From the NCBI GenBank assembly GCA_907165275.2, contig OU015665.1, forward strand, positions 8,680,001 through 8,744,000: DNA of 64,000 bases, read 5' to 3'. Shown in pieces: positions 1 to 11,111 of this stretch. A model generated the notes under the pieces. That model had not been told where the DNA came from. It was given only the letters and a program-made list of their open reading frames with translations, and did not search any database. The position numbers and the translations under genes were made by a program. Source of the DNA: Zygaena filipendulae (Eukaryota; Arthropoda; Insecta; Lepidoptera; Zygaenidae). Numbering within the stretch: position 1 is the first letter of the stretch; the number at the start of each line of letters is the position of its first letter.

Positions 1-790
1 AGAGAGAAATATAATTTACATGAAGACAATTTCAAACTCTGTTCTACTAAAAATAAAATTCAAAATGCTTAACTTGGAAAATTTATACCAAAATTTTGCA
101 TCGAATGGAATATTGTTTCTTGATTAGACTTACATCGAACAGTGTGTTAATGGAACGCGATACGTTTGTGTTATAGAGAAGGATTATTGTGAAATTAATA
201 CATAAACAGAATTAAGTTTAGTTTTAGAACAAAGCAATGAGAATAATGAACTGGTGTAACAGTTTAGTGAAATAGCTGTATAATAGCTTACAATACATTT
301 AAAGTCCAGCCTCGATTGCGGTAGGTAAACGAAAAAGATTATAAAAAGTGTGTGGCTAGTTAGCAATAGGTTATTTCAGATCATTATCAATTTCCCTCAG
401 TCTTAGTCATCAGTGACAAAATGGGACATCTCCCAATTGGCATATTTTATAATACAAAATTTCCCATTTGTTCGGGGATTTATTTCTTTATTGCACAAAC
501 ATAAAAGTAAAAATGGCGAACTTAATGCCTTGCGGCATTCCCTACCAGTTAACCACCGGATTTGAAACGGGGATAGAATTTTACTTTTATATCACCGAAA
601 TAAGTAAAACTTTTACGCAAGTATATAATTTCCAGCCGACACAATATCTGCAAAGAACCAGCGATGCGAATATAACCCGTAATAACATAATCTAATGATA
701 TTGTAATTATTCAAATCGAATTCATTACATTAAAATGTTGGTGGACAAGTGAATATGTTAAAGTTTGTTATGTCGGATAGATAATATCGA
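1..790. other. AT-rich non-coding sequence
   Basis: I see no gene, RNA or recognised repeat here. Reading frames are short and without recognisable domains. Confidence 0.6.
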
Positions 791-794
791 GTGG

Positions 795-933
795 TAGCAG
801 ATTTGTGGCTTCATTCCGCGACACAGAGTTATGTGGACGTCCGCGAATGTACGAGCGTACCTTAGCCTGCCTTTACCTGCCTGTACCTGCGGGTCTGTGA
901 CGGGCGAGATGTGACGAGCGTGCTCGGAACCGG
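795..933. other. CpG-containing unique block
   Basis: Locally CpG-rich sequence between AT-rich flanks, ending at a MITE. It contains a short tandem run of about 10 bp (CTGCCTNTAC-like, about 866-890). No coding signal. A regulatory role is only inferred from composition. Confidence 0.35.
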
Positions 934-1240
934 ACCTTGATTCACTATGATCACAAGCTGAGTTACGAGAACACGCCACAAAAAAGTTTCACATCAAAAA
1001 AATAACACAGACAATATTATTGGGTCTTATCGCATACAGAATTCGACATACCTAATTAGTGATTTCGTTACATGCTGAGTTATAATAGCGCACCGTTAAA
1101 AAGAAGGTTCACATCGAAGAATTACATAGACAATGTGTTTTATCGCAAACTATCGATTTTAAAAATGAGATTTTTAAGCCATCAAGAGCGTTTGGGATTG
1201 TATTACGAGGTATACTGTTGGTCATAGTGAATCACGCCCT
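934..1240. mobile_element. MITE, 'TTCACTATGACCA' family, diverged copy
   Basis: The ends are inverted repeats: TTCACTATGATCA at 941-953 and TGGTCATAGTGAA at about 1219-1231. The left interior is present twice (about 955-1025 and 1073-1145: CTGAGTTA, TTCACATC, ACAATRT, TTATCGC in order), so this copy carries an internal direct duplication. Related copies lie at 26289-26509, 50546-50726 and 57490-57716. No transposase. Confidence 0.65.
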
Positions 1241-1785
1241 GAGCTTCTAAGGTGACTTTACATAGGTTTTCACCAATAATTTTGTCTAGATTTTGTAAAG
1301 TTCAAACTTAGATTGAACATTCATTATATACTTCTGTTTTTCTTATGTGGCCCCGCGGTTTTACTCGCACTTTCCTCTTTTGTTGTATAAGTTTATAAAA
1401 TTAAGATGTACATAAAAGGCCAACAATGCATTCACAATAAAATCATATTGATTAAATTGATTATTATTATTTTTTTATCAACACGTGTTCTTTTATATGT
1501 GAAAGAAGATTCCACAAACTGGTTTCCACAATTCTAACTTCAAAACTGACAGTAATTCAGAAAAACTTTTGCTACCTTAGGGGTTGAATTTTCCAAGTTC
1601 CAAGTTGAAGTCTCATGAAAAACTTTCAATATTTGTCAAAGGTCGGAAAGTGTTATAGGTACTTAATAGCATATTAAAAACTGAATGTCTCTATGTGCAC
1701 TGGTCTTTAAATTCAGCAATAATTACTTAAATTATGAAAATGGATCGAATTCTCTTGACCATAGAACTCGAATTGGTTTGCATCT
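1241..1785. other. AT-rich non-coding sequence with a Helitron scrap
   Basis: No gene seen. About 1346-1375 (GGCCCCGCGGTTTTACTCGC) looks like a reverse-strand Helitron 3' hairpin remnant. Confidence 0.45.
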
Positions 1786-1790
1786 ATGCC

Positions 1791-1825
1791 TATAAAGCTG
1801 CTCGTTCCGTCTGTCTGCTAGCAGT
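1791..1825 (+). promoter_or_regulatory. candidate TATA-box plus initiator
   Basis: TATAAAG begins at 1791, and an initiator-like GCAGTT has its A at 1823, 32 bp downstream, which matches insect core-promoter spacing. It lies upstream of a short ATG segment ending in a consensus splice donor. A chance match in AT-rich DNA remains possible. Confidence 0.3.
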
Positions 1826-1872
1826 TGATGTGTGGCCAGTGCGTGTTGGTGACTCCATTAAAGAAGCAAATT

Positions 1873-1893
1873 ATGGTCGGCTGTCGTTTTAAG
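1873..1893 (+). CDS. candidate short first coding exon (7 codons)
   Basis: The frame ATG..AAG encodes MVGCRFK. It has A at -3 of the start and is followed directly by GTATGT (AAG|GTATGT), a good phase-0 splice donor. The leader from the putative start site would be about 50 bases. Very short first exons are common in some insect families, but seven codons identify nothing and no downstream exon is recognisable here. Confidence 0.15.
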
Positions 1894-1899
1894 GTATGT

Positions 1900-2404
1900 T
1901 TAAGAGAATGCCGACCGACCACCGAGTGATATCGACCATTTTTACTGTTCCCTCGCGTGCCTCAATGGTATTGAACCGGTATCAGAATTAGCTGGTGATC
2001 TGTAATATCTAATGGTATCATAATGTCTGTCTGTTAGCAAAAGATTAATATGCGCAATGTCAATTAATTCAGATTACAAAAATGGTTATACAATGTCATT
2101 AAAGCGGGTAGAGCTCTTGGAATATTGATCTATAACCCTTTTTGACTAAAATGATCGTTTGTGTTACATAACGGTATAGTTGATCTAGTGGTCAGAGATA
2201 GACATTCATGACATGAACTGAGAACGGCTATTTGGCTAGTCACTTTAGGTCGTACCGATAAAAAAGTTTCTGAGGGAATTTCGAAATTGTTACCAAAGAT
2301 AAAAAATATGATAATAATAATAATAATCCACTTCACAACACACAGATCTACTTGATCCCACAGTAAGCTATTATTAGCTTGTGTCGTGAAAACCAAGCAA
2401 ACGT
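1900..2404. other. non-coding; (AAT)n microsatellite and a two-copy repeat
   Basis: A short AAT run lies near 2310-2328. About 2341-2420 (ACTTGATCCCACA, then GAAAACCAAGCAAACGTGG) resembles 57965-58025, so both belong to an unnamed dispersed repeat. Confidence 0.45.
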
Positions 2405-2590
2405 GGGATATACTACATAGAATTACATATATATTATACTATAGATATATAAACACACCCAGACTGGAAAGTGGAACCTTGTGTTCAGCACACAAAGTGC
2501 ACCCTCACCGGGATTCGAACCCGGAACCTCTTGATTAGCGGGCAGGCATGGTGACCTACTACATCAATCGGGTCGTCATATAGGTACTTA
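2405..2590 (-). mobile_element. tRNA-derived SINE (Metulj-like), reverse
   Basis: The reverse complement carries a B box (GGTTCGAATCC, 2511-2521) and a decayed A box (about 2553-2566). A body follows that matches the SINE at 12700-12870 (CTTTGTGTG, GAACACA, TTCCACTTTCCA, CTGGG). The AT-rich 3' part lies at 2405-2455. It is a retroposon, not a tRNA gene, because the acceptor stem is not formed. Confidence 0.7.
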
Positions 2591-3954
2591 TCTATCTACG
2601 TGTATGATATTAACAAGAAAGTCAACTTAAGCGGAGCAGGCGTCACGGCAAAGAATATGTGAGCAATTGCTCATAATTTCCAAAATCTTTCTTTACTGGC
2701 ATCATAAATATATTTCCAACAATATTCTAGACGCTGTCAAATTCGAAGACAAGCTGATACCTTCGTTACGTTGGAAAAATGTGAAAATCAGCCGGCGACA
2801 CATTTGTTTGCATACTAAACTGTCTTGAACTCTTCTATCTGTTCTGTGGTTAGACATTCAAGTGAAATAGTGCCTCGTATAAAACCTAGGTGATGCAAGT
2901 AGGTCCACCTGAGCTAGACCATAAAACTACCAAGCATCTGGGCCAGCGTTTTATTGTTGTATCAGTTCTGTTATCCATCGAACATTGCGTAACACAAGAT
3001 TAGAAACCGTTACTTCAGTTATATTGGAATTAAAGCAAGACCGTTTTTTTTTTTGCATCAATTTATTTATCAGTTGTAGGTACTTATGAGATAATAGTCG
3101 TTTTTTCAACAAGAGACCGAGTTTAAAGTCTTAATGGTATGGTAAAATCCCCAGCGTAATAAAGGAAACAAAAGGCAAAACCAAAAAAAGCAAATCACAT
3201 TGCTCTCGTGTTATACATACAACTCTTTAGAGATTTTATGTCATCAAGTTTAGATTAGGCACTGTTTATGTTTGTTTCTTTTTCTTGTATGTATTTTTTT
3301 TCTTTCATTTAGCTTGCGAGAAAATCTATTTAAAATACATACCTAAAATACAATACAGAATTTTATTATGTTTTATGACCTTGCTTATTTTACGCAACCA
3401 ACTATGTAGATGAAAAAATATTAATGCAAGAAACAAAAAATTATAATCGTGCAACTCTGTCAAATTATACACGACTGAAATGTGTCTAATTCTAGGGGAT
3501 ACAGTGCGCAGGAGTTTTCTATTAGCGAATGCGGTTTTAGGGTGCGACTACAGCGTTCAGGTTAGAGCGATTTATTTTCTTCTGTTTGGCTCATGCGTTT
3601 GTTAAACAAGTTAAATAAAGTTAACGGCGGTAAACTAAACATTTTAAAAGTGTTCTCAGTTCTGTCGGCTATGCAAACTGTGGGATGCCTTCAAGAAATT
3701 ATTGATGTTTGGGAATAAAAATGGTCGTATATTATATGTATAACCCAATAAGCTTCATATGATACCTATGTTAAATTTCATTTGAATCTATGATTCTTTT
3801 TTGAGAATGCGTGTTCAAATAAAAAAAAACAGTTGCGTGATTGGAAATTGAAGTAGAAATAATTTCAAAAATAATTTCAAAGCAGCTTTATTAAAATTGT
3901 AATCTTTAAAAGGGCAAAGTAAATTTTAACCTATAAAAGGGCTTCTTTCATCTG
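2591..3954. other. AT-rich non-coding sequence
   Basis: No gene or clear element. About 3238-3315 resembles 50348-50420 (TTAGATTAGGCAYTGTTT, then TTTCTTGT), probably a shared retroposon tail. Confidence 0.5.
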
Positions 3955-4195
3955 CAAAATGCATGTGGTGACAGCAGATTTGCATGCCCGCCTTCCTCTC
4001 CGCCCGCCACCCTGCCACCAGGCGGTCGGTATCGCCCGCTAGGGCAGCATTCCTATGGTGACCGCAGACACCACACGCTCACGAGAAATTAATCACAATT
4101 ATGTGACAGCGGCCTCTCGACGCCGCGACGTGAAATAGGGAGACGGCGCTCGTGTGATTATGTAATGGCGCCGGTGAATCTGTTTTGCTTACAGT
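3955..4195. other. GC-rich unique block
   Basis: CpG- and CCGCC-rich sequence in AT-rich surroundings, with homeodomain-type cores (AAATTAAT, GATTATG) near 4085-4165. No frame of useful length. Possible conserved non-coding element; comparison between species would decide. Confidence 0.35.
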
Positions 4196-4267
4196 TGAAA
4201 TTGATTAAGTTTTTCTTTCCTTTCAATGTGATATTATGTGTCGTGAATAAAAAAGTAAAGATTAGGA

Positions 4268-4360
4268 ATCCTAACTTAGCTTAATACTTATAAATGCGAA
4301 TGTGAGTTCATTTATTTGTTTGTTATGCTTTGATGCCGTAACTACTCAACCCACAGAGAA
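4268..4360 (+). mobile_element. Helitron fragment, 5' part
   Basis: It retains TTATAAATGCGAATGTGAG and the TTTGTTTGTTATGCTTT segment, then loses similarity before the GAATTCCCGCGGG and hairpin parts. Confidence 0.6.
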
Positions 4361-4690
4361 AACAATATATTAACTAGAGAGGCAAACAGGGGGAAAATGC
4401 TGTTACTTTTTTAGCACTTTCTTTATTAACATAGCATTCCAAATAAATATGGTGTATTTAGATCCACAATTTCCCCTAAACTGTCGTTTTTGAAAACAGT
4501 GACTAAATAAAAACGCAACCAAAAGCGTTTTGGTTAGGTATGGTTATGAATGTTTTGATGCGCGATGATTAGTTTTGTGTACGAAAATCAACCGGCGATA
4601 CTCATTTTCATCTGTTTTCATACTAAACGTTATCAACAAAATTTAAGTTTTTACCATGTGCAAGATTTCCCCAAGAATGTAGTAATTTTA

Positions 4691-4860
4691 GGAAAGTGTA
4701 CATTTAAGGAAAGTGAACATTTCAGAGAAGTGGACATTTTAGGAAAGTGGACCTTTTAGGAAAGTGGACATTTTAAGAAAGTGGACATTTTAGGAAAGTG
4801 GACCTTTTAGGAAAGTGGACTTTTTAGGAAAGTGGACGTTTTAGGAAAGTGGTCATTTTC
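4691..4860 (+). repeat. 17-bp minisatellite, 10 units
   Basis: Ten contiguous 17-bp units of consensus GGAAAGTGGACATTTTA fill exactly 170 bp. Variation is concentrated at unit position 12 (A/C/T/G) and in the first and last units. There is no spacer, so it is not a CRISPR array. A decayed relative in the opposite orientation is at 46551-46648. Confidence 0.9.
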
Positions 4861-5340
4861 TACTTGAAGGGTTTGATTCCCCTTCTATCTGTTTATTAAC
4901 CCAACGATGATCGTTAAACTCTACATATACGTTTTTAGGGGTGGACATAATATTACATTTTTTGGTTCGGGATTCCCGCGGGAACTTTGTAACTAACGCT
5001 TGTAAACAGCAAGGTACAGCGTGATTAAATAACTACGGAGCATCACAAAGCCCACGTCCCAAGGTACCAGGTCCGTTTTGTTCCCGCATGTTACTGTATC
5101 CTACTTAACAAACGTCAATTTGGAGTTAGCCGGCTGGTCGCTTGGCATCTCCGTGCCTCGGCATCTTGGCAGGTCAGCATTGTTTACTACGAGGAAGTAT
5201 AGCCGATACTATCTGGTGTCCAGTGATATATGTGTAACGAACTCCACTGCGGTGGTCTCTAAGATTTGTGTGCTGGCTAATATTTTGTATCTAGCTATTG
5301 TTAAAAAAGGAGATTAAAAAGGCATAGTGCCGAATTATAT
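4861..5340. other. mixed non-coding sequence
   Basis: About 4955-5010 is a Helitron scrap (GGGATTCCCGCGGGAACTT). The part 5030-5317 has higher GC and a 79-codon frame without recognised motifs. I cannot name it; a solo LTR or old retroelement piece is possible but no paired ends were found. Confidence 0.4.
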
Positions 5341-5356
5341 TATATAGAATAAAAAT

Positions 5357-5518
5357 AACTAATTACATAAATGTGAATGTGACTTTGTTACGCTTTCACG
5401 CCTTAATTACTCAACCGATATTCATGAAATTTTGCATACACGTTGTCAGAGGTACAGAGAAGGATATAGATATAGTTTTTACCCCGGAATTCTCGCGGGA
5501 ACTTCGTATTAACACGGT
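5357..5518 (+). mobile_element. Helitron, 3' truncated
   Basis: Runs from ATAAATGTGAATGTG through TTGTTACGCTTTCACGCC, GGTACAGAGAAGGA and CGGAATTCTCGCGGGAAC, and stops before the hairpin. The 72-codon frame over it is Helitron sequence, not a gene. Confidence 0.8.
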
Positions 5519-5529
5519 TGGAACGGCGG

Positions 5530-5568
5530 CCAATATAGCTATTCCCCATGGATTCACCCGCGTTAATC
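5530..5568 (-). mobile_element. Helitron 3' end, reverse
   Basis: AGCTATTCCCCATGGATTCA followed by CCCGCGTTAAT is a 3' terminus in reverse orientation, abutting the forward copy just upstream. The two are tail to tail. Confidence 0.6.
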
Positions 5569-5570
5569 TC

Positions 5571-6373
5571 TCTGCGTCTGTGATAAATTAATGAAGTGAT
5601 TATTTCACTGATATAAAGCTACAGATGATACAGCATGCACCAGTTGTATGAAATTACATTTTGGTCAAGAATATAATGTTTTATTATATTGCTAGCACTT
5701 CTATAGATATTTCGATTTGAACTCAAAGCCTAGATAAGGCTTTATAGGTATTATTAGTAATAATATGTGCATACAGATAACAATATGAGCCTTCCGGGCA
5801 AGAGAGAGGTTTCTGTTGTGAAAGTGGTTTCATTAGTTAGTACTCAGGTGTTAGATGTGGGAACTAAAAGCCTCTGGGGATCTGAATCATACTTCACTAA
5901 ACTGCTGTTACTACTAAATAAAAAAAAGTTACTCGCGTTTTCTCTTTTATAAATTGATTCAAGTGATTTTAAGTTAAGTTTAGGTTTACAATACATATTT
6001 AATTCATTAAAAAATACATCATACGCTTCGTTGTAAACTCTAAAATGCAAGGTAATTGATTCAGACGGAAGTATATTTAGTGCTCTACAATGAATGCTCT
6101 CTTAAGAATCTGAGAAAAAAAAGTACAGTCAACATCAGAAATGGTATCACTTTTGATAGACTTTTCAACTACTAAAAAAAGGTACAAAAACACAAACGAC
6201 AAGTTTACATATTTTTGACTTCGTCCCCTTTTTGATGATGTACAGGACCTACCTATACTATACCGAACATGAATGAATACTATCCCGAGCATGAATTATT
6301 CACGAAATTAAGCTAAAGCTATTACTACCGTTTTATAAAAATATCATTATTATTTTTTAACTTTATTATTCTA
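5571..6373. other. AT-rich non-coding sequence
   Basis: Nothing recognised. Overlapping 61- to 71-codon frames on both strands have low-complexity composition. Confidence 0.5.
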
Positions 6374-6578
6374 TTAGCTGTGCCCCGCGGTTTCACCCGC
6401 GGTAATTTTGGAGTTCCCGCCGGAATTCCGGGATAAAAAGTGATGTCCTTATATGTCCTTCACTGTACCCCTGACGACGAGTATGCAAAATTTCAAGGTG
6501 ATCGGTTGAGCCGTTGAGCCGTGAAAGCATAACAAATAAACAAACTCACTTTCGCATTTATAATAATATTAGTTATGA
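6374..6578 (-). mobile_element. Helitron, near-complete, reverse
   Basis: On the reverse strand it starts A|TC and ends CTAA after an intact CCGCGG...CCGCGG hairpin (6383-6403). It contains all body segments, about 205 bp. Confidence 0.85.
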
Positions 6579-7029
6579 TATCAAATTTCACATAACTTTG
6601 CAGTGAGTATAAATTGTAACAAAATAATCGCTTAATCGAAACAAAGCGTTTCAAGGCCCAATTACACGACATCGTGAGATGTATCCCATATCGGTTCCAC
6701 CACCTATCTGAAAATCTAATTATCTACTTCTTTATTATATTCCATTTAGAGTCTACAATACAACCATCGATTACTTTGGCAAGAGCATTCTTATTACTTT
6801 ACGTTACTCATGAAAAAAAAGATACCTAATGGTTTCTTTTGCGGAAGTTTTAAGGTTAAAGATTGCTTAGCAGTGGGTCTGTTCGGTTGTAAATTAAGTT
6901 TTGTGAATGGAGTACACGTTCCTGTGACGTGTATATTTATCGGCGCGAGCGCAGCGCGTCCGTACACGGGCACTTCGCGCGAGTGTGACCCAGATGCGTC
7001 ACGTGCGGCCTCACTGCGACGAATGTGTA
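6579..7029. other. non-coding, CpG-rich patch
   Basis: About 6940-7028 is CpG-dense (GGCGCGAGCGCAGCGCG) and lies immediately upstream of a Helitron insertion. The 177-codon frame starting at 6810 crosses into the Helitron and is rejected as a gene. Confidence 0.45.
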
Positions 7030-7348
7030 TCCTTACTAATATTATAAATGCAAAAGTGAGTTTGTTTGTTTGTTACGATTTCTCGGCAAACAGCTCAATC
7101 GCTCACCACGAAATTACAGGTTTTACAATTAGGGGTACAGAGAAAGACATAGGCAACTTTTTATCCCGGAATTCACACGGTAATTTCGAAATTAACGTGG
7201 AAGAAACTACATTAAATTTTGCATATTACCACTGCACGTTGTCAAGGGTAGGTACAGAAAAAAATATAGGGTATAGTAAGTACTTTTATCTCCGAATACC
7301 CGCAGGATCTCCAAAACTAACGTGGGTGAAACCGCTGGGATAAGCTAA
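7030..7348 (+). mobile_element. Helitron with internal duplication
   Basis: Ends are A|TCCTTACTAATATT and CTAA|T. The GGTACAGARAAAG-to-AACGTGG segment occurs twice (about 7133-7208 and 7250-7330), giving 319 bp instead of about 200. Confidence 0.85.
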
Positions 7349-7479
7349 TTAATAATATTTACCAGATTAAAATCACGAATTTTATTTTGCAACTAGGTCT
7401 AACACGTCAATTTCGAAATTCTCGCAGCATCTCTCTATCTCCTGTTTCAAGGTCTAAATTACTCGTAACCATCACAAAT

Positions 7480-7670
7480 AAGTGTCCTTTCGCAGTTATC
7501 CCCGAATTAATTTGGATTTCCCTCGAGAACACTTTGTATCATGACGATGTCCTACACGTCAGTCAGTCAGGGATATTGTAGCTTCCTATCAGCGCAATAG
7601 TTTCTGGATACGGTTCAATAGTTCCCGAGAGTATCCCCTATATAGGGGACATCTGACAAACTTACAAAAA
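7480..7670 (-). mobile_element. Helitron subfamily fragment, reverse, diverged
   Basis: GGGATATTGTAGCTTCCTAT, then GGTTCAATAGTTCC and CAAACTTACAAA, match in reverse the subfamily that has AGAAAGCTAC and AACCACTGGACCGATTT (intact copy at 15255-15456). Confidence 0.4.
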
Positions 7671-7739
7671 TGGTTTAAGGAGGAACGAGGGACTTATTGA
7701 AAGAATATCCATTAGTTTTTTAGTTACATATAAGCATGA

Positions 7740-7905
7740 GTTATCGTGGGTTTGAACGAGTTTCCGTTCCAGCCAGAAGATAATTCGCATTATTAAGCCG
7801 GCAAGTTCGCTATTGGCGATCACGAGTCTCGTGTTCGCTTATTAACGCTACAGAGGCGATATATCACGCCGCCCTCATACGGACCCGGAGAGTGTAACGC
7901 TCTAT
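7740..7905. other. CpG-containing unique block
   Basis: Balanced-composition unique sequence with GATA-type (GATAATT) and ATTATTAAG cores. No coding frame. Possible non-coding functional sequence, by inference only. Confidence 0.3.
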
Positions 7906-8349
7906 ACTCTATACAATATTCCATAGATTTCGCAAACTTCGAGAGTTGGATTTGTAATGATGGAACAACAAAAAACAAATTACGAAAGTTTTAATAGTCG
8001 ACAAAATAAGCCTAATTATCTTCGTTAGATATGGATCCTCAGTGGTCACTTTAACTATCTCTATTTATCTCTCCTTGACAAGTCACTTTTGTTAACCAGT
8101 TACTTTTTAAAACTATCAGTAGTCAGTATCAAGTCATTTCATGATCTTTCCGTCGCTTGCTGAAAAGAGTTTTTGGTTAAAGGGACTGAGCCCGTGTGAC
8201 GGACTATCGCTCAGCTGTCACAAACATTAGAGTAGGTGTCCCAGCATTGAATACATTAATAAGTTTAAATTGGTTAAACAAAAAAAAAACTAAACTTAAC
8301 TTACGCTTTACGTAAAGAGACTACAAACAAAACAAAATAATTAGTCTAA
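7906..8349. other. AT-rich non-coding sequence
   Basis: Nothing recognised. Confidence 0.5.
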
Positions 8350-8545
8350 TCAAAAGAGCCTCGATGAGGTTGTGTGGTTTAATTACAAAGTTCCGATGGC
8401 CGTCTTCCGGCTCCATCATCAGATCAGCCCCAAATCATAATAATAACACATTGCATGGAATATCGCATTGTCATCCGAACTATATCTATGCAAAGTTTCA
8501 TTTCGGTATGACAATTATAAGTTGGTTAGAATTGACTTCTAAGAT
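8350..8545 (+). repeat. dispersed repeat, 'CATCATCAGATCAGC' family
   Basis: Contains AAGTTCCGATGGCCGTCTTC, then CTCCATCATCAGATCAGC and CGCATTGTCATC. The same order, in reverse, occurs at 50440-50545, and a flanking part recurs at 53300-53445. It looks like a retroelement remnant; the class is not determinable here. Confidence 0.5.
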
Positions 8546-8739
8546 TTTATTAGTACATACTTTGTTAGTGAAGCTGATTTAAGCGGTTTAAAAAGGCTGC
8601 TTATATGCTATAGGATTCGTTGTTCTGACTCATAAAGAACACGAGTGGGAAGATGGGACATTAAATAAAGTAAAAAAATCTTCAAGGTATTCGTATTTAT
8701 GACTTCATTCGATTATTATTTTTTTTATTTTAACGCCAT

Positions 8740-8985
8740 AACGACGCCTCTACCGATCGCCGAGGCGCATACTCTACACTGCATTGTATCGCTAGTAGGA
8801 AGTGATTTATTTGGAGCGACCGCCGTCTATGTATCGCTAGATCGTGCCGCGTCGCGCGCGCAGCTCCGAGCTCAACGTTTAGAACTGATTGTGTGGTCAA
8901 TAGATGAGCTATAGGCTTTTGGTGGGCTTTTAACGAGTGGCCGGCCTGGGCGGCGGCAATTTGTTTAATGTTAGGAGAGGTGTCT
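8740..8985. other. CpG-rich unique block
   Basis: CGCGTCGCGCGCGCAGCTCC and GGCCGGCCTGGGCGGCGGC stand out from the AT-rich flanks. The frame spanning part of it is short. Candidate regulatory island, unproven. Confidence 0.35.
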
Positions 8986-9379
8986 GTTGGCTTTAGGCTT
9001 TTTGAGCCTGGTTTATCAAACCTGAAACACTGGGTTTCTACACTTCTTCGATTCGCTTTGTATTAAGGCTCTTGTACAGAAGTCAAATATTTGCTTATCC
9101 GTTATAAATAACTACATATATCTTCTGATATAATATCTGTTTGATTTACAAAGAAATTGGTTGGAGGATATTTAAATGTAAAACACGGCAAAAATTAATT
9201 TTTGATGATTTTTTTCTATAAGGTTCAAGTGCCAAAAGCAGTTTTCAATTGATCTTTTTTACGATTAATTGCAAAAATGCAAAACTATTGCAAGCGTTAG
9301 ATCACTGATCTACATTCCCTAGTGCACGTATAAGAAAGAGTATAAAAAATTATATGACTATACAAAGCACTAATAATTA
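8986..9379. other. AT-rich non-coding sequence
   Basis: No gene, RNA or recognised element. Confidence 0.5.
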
Positions 9380-9556
9380 CTAGAATTATAAACGCGAAAG
9401 TTTGTGTGTATAGATGTTTGTTACTCTTGCACCCAAAACTTCTGAATGAATTTTAATGAAACTTTACAATAATATAGCTTATACATTAGAATAATATATA
9501 GGGTACTTTTTATTCCGGAATTCCCGCGGTATCTCTGAAATTTGCGTGAGGTAGTA
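9380..9556 (+). mobile_element. Helitron, variant body
   Basis: Has TATAAACGCGAAAGTTTG, then ATGTTTGTTACTCTTGCACC and GGGTACTTTTTATTCCGG, and a damaged 3' end (GCGTGAGGTAGTA). The middle matches the reverse copy at 38941-39158. Confidence 0.7.
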
Positions 9557-11111
9557 TAATAATAAAATTGTCAAGCTAGATAATACAATGTTCTATCAAT
9601 TGCTTCAATAGTAGAAACGCATGATAACAATAATTGGGATGAAAAGGCATGAAAAATATACCTATATAATCTAGGCAGCAATATTCACTGCGCTTTTTAG
9701 CCATCTCTACATTTTTTAAAGCTCTACAAAGCTAACCTTATAGTTCTAATACAGAATTTGCATCCACTTTCGCCTTCTCTGAACCAAATGGTAGTCCCAG
9801 TATCCCACATTTTATTATGCCATAAATCTTTACTGGGTGAGTATATCTTAAACATATTCTTTGAAACAGTAAACGCGGATCACAGTAAGCAGTTAAACCG
9901 TAGGTACTTAGAAAAGTCATCAATAAATGAAAATAAAAACCATATCAGTATGTCAATTTTACTTTATCTATTTACTAAATGGCCCCGTGGCACGTTTTTT
10001 TAATATAAATTGAAGTCACCACTAATGGATATCTATAGTAGAAAAAAACAATATTGCAAATTAATGGTAGATATATTCTGAACGTTCAGGTTTAAAAATT
10101 TTGAGAAAATAAAAAATATAAACATCAGGAATCAAAAATTTCGTAAAGGATTTTTTTCCTTTCTTGGTTGAAATCTAGACTCATGCACACAACCTAGCAG
10201 CTGGGCACTTGGCGGGTCACTTATCGTTTTTATGTAATGGATGATGTTATAAGAATACAAACGAGTCCAATTATGTCCACCAAAGAGTTTAAAATCCCGG
10301 TAAAAAAGGCATGTAACTTCTTACCTCTGTAACAAAATGCCCCCCGCTCCCCTACGTATACTTATGATATGCGGATCCTAACGTAAAGTAATTAAAAGGA
10401 CCAGAAAGGATAGTGAAGTGCCCGTGATGAGAAAAACCTTTTTTTTTTCAAAGTCTAATAAAAATAGGTACCTACGTGTGTTCAACTCAAGCATCAGTTG
10501 TGTGTTTACATTTATGGTCATTATCGTGTGTGATTAATAATCCGTTTGTTGTTTTTAGAATATTTTGCGGCAAAAAAATATGGATTAAAGATAATGTTTT
10601 TTGTAAACTTAAATAGCGTTAGGTACCTAGCGTAGCGTTTACAGTTTGATACCGTTTTTCCGGTTCAACTACTTATTGATTCATGTGTAACAATAAAATG
10701 CATTCAATTCGATTTGAAAATAGTAACACAGAACGTTAAAATTTTCTTTAAAAAAAAAACCAGATCTTTTATTTGTAGCTATGGAACGGTGCGACGATCC
10801 AAGGCGATATTTGTTTTTATAGAACACATAAAATCCTGTCGTAAATACTTCTGAATCACCTTCGTCGAGTTCTCTTCTTTGTAATTTAAGACTTGTATTG
10901 ATTCAAATATTTTTGTGAGACATTTTTACACATATTCCTCCATAGACAATCCTGAATCGAATCCTTTACTATTGAATGGTCTAGGGGTAGGTAATTATAG
11001 ATTTTATGATTATAGTATTACTGACCTGAGTACTTCCTTTTTTTCAATCGATCCACTAAATATAAATTTTCTTTTGAGACACCTGGTATAATAGATACTA
11101 AATAGTTATTT
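9557..11111. other. AT-rich non-coding sequence
   Basis: 1.5 kb with no gene or clear repeat. It has homopolymer runs (T10 near 10440) and a C-rich patch at 10337-10357. The 81-codon frame at 9758-10003 has no recognisable feature. Confidence 0.5.

Noticed and set aside
2405..2590. Possible tRNA gene (also 12700-12870 and 17095-17175)
   Set aside because: A and B boxes are present, but cloverleaf stems do not form and SINE bodies follow.
4691..4860. Possible CRISPR array
   Set aside because: Units are contiguous with no spacers, and the DNA is eukaryotic.
6810..7343. 177-codon forward frame, the longest in the window
   Set aside because: More than half of it is the Helitron at 7030-7348 read in translation, the start lies in AT-rich sequence, and there is no recognised domain.
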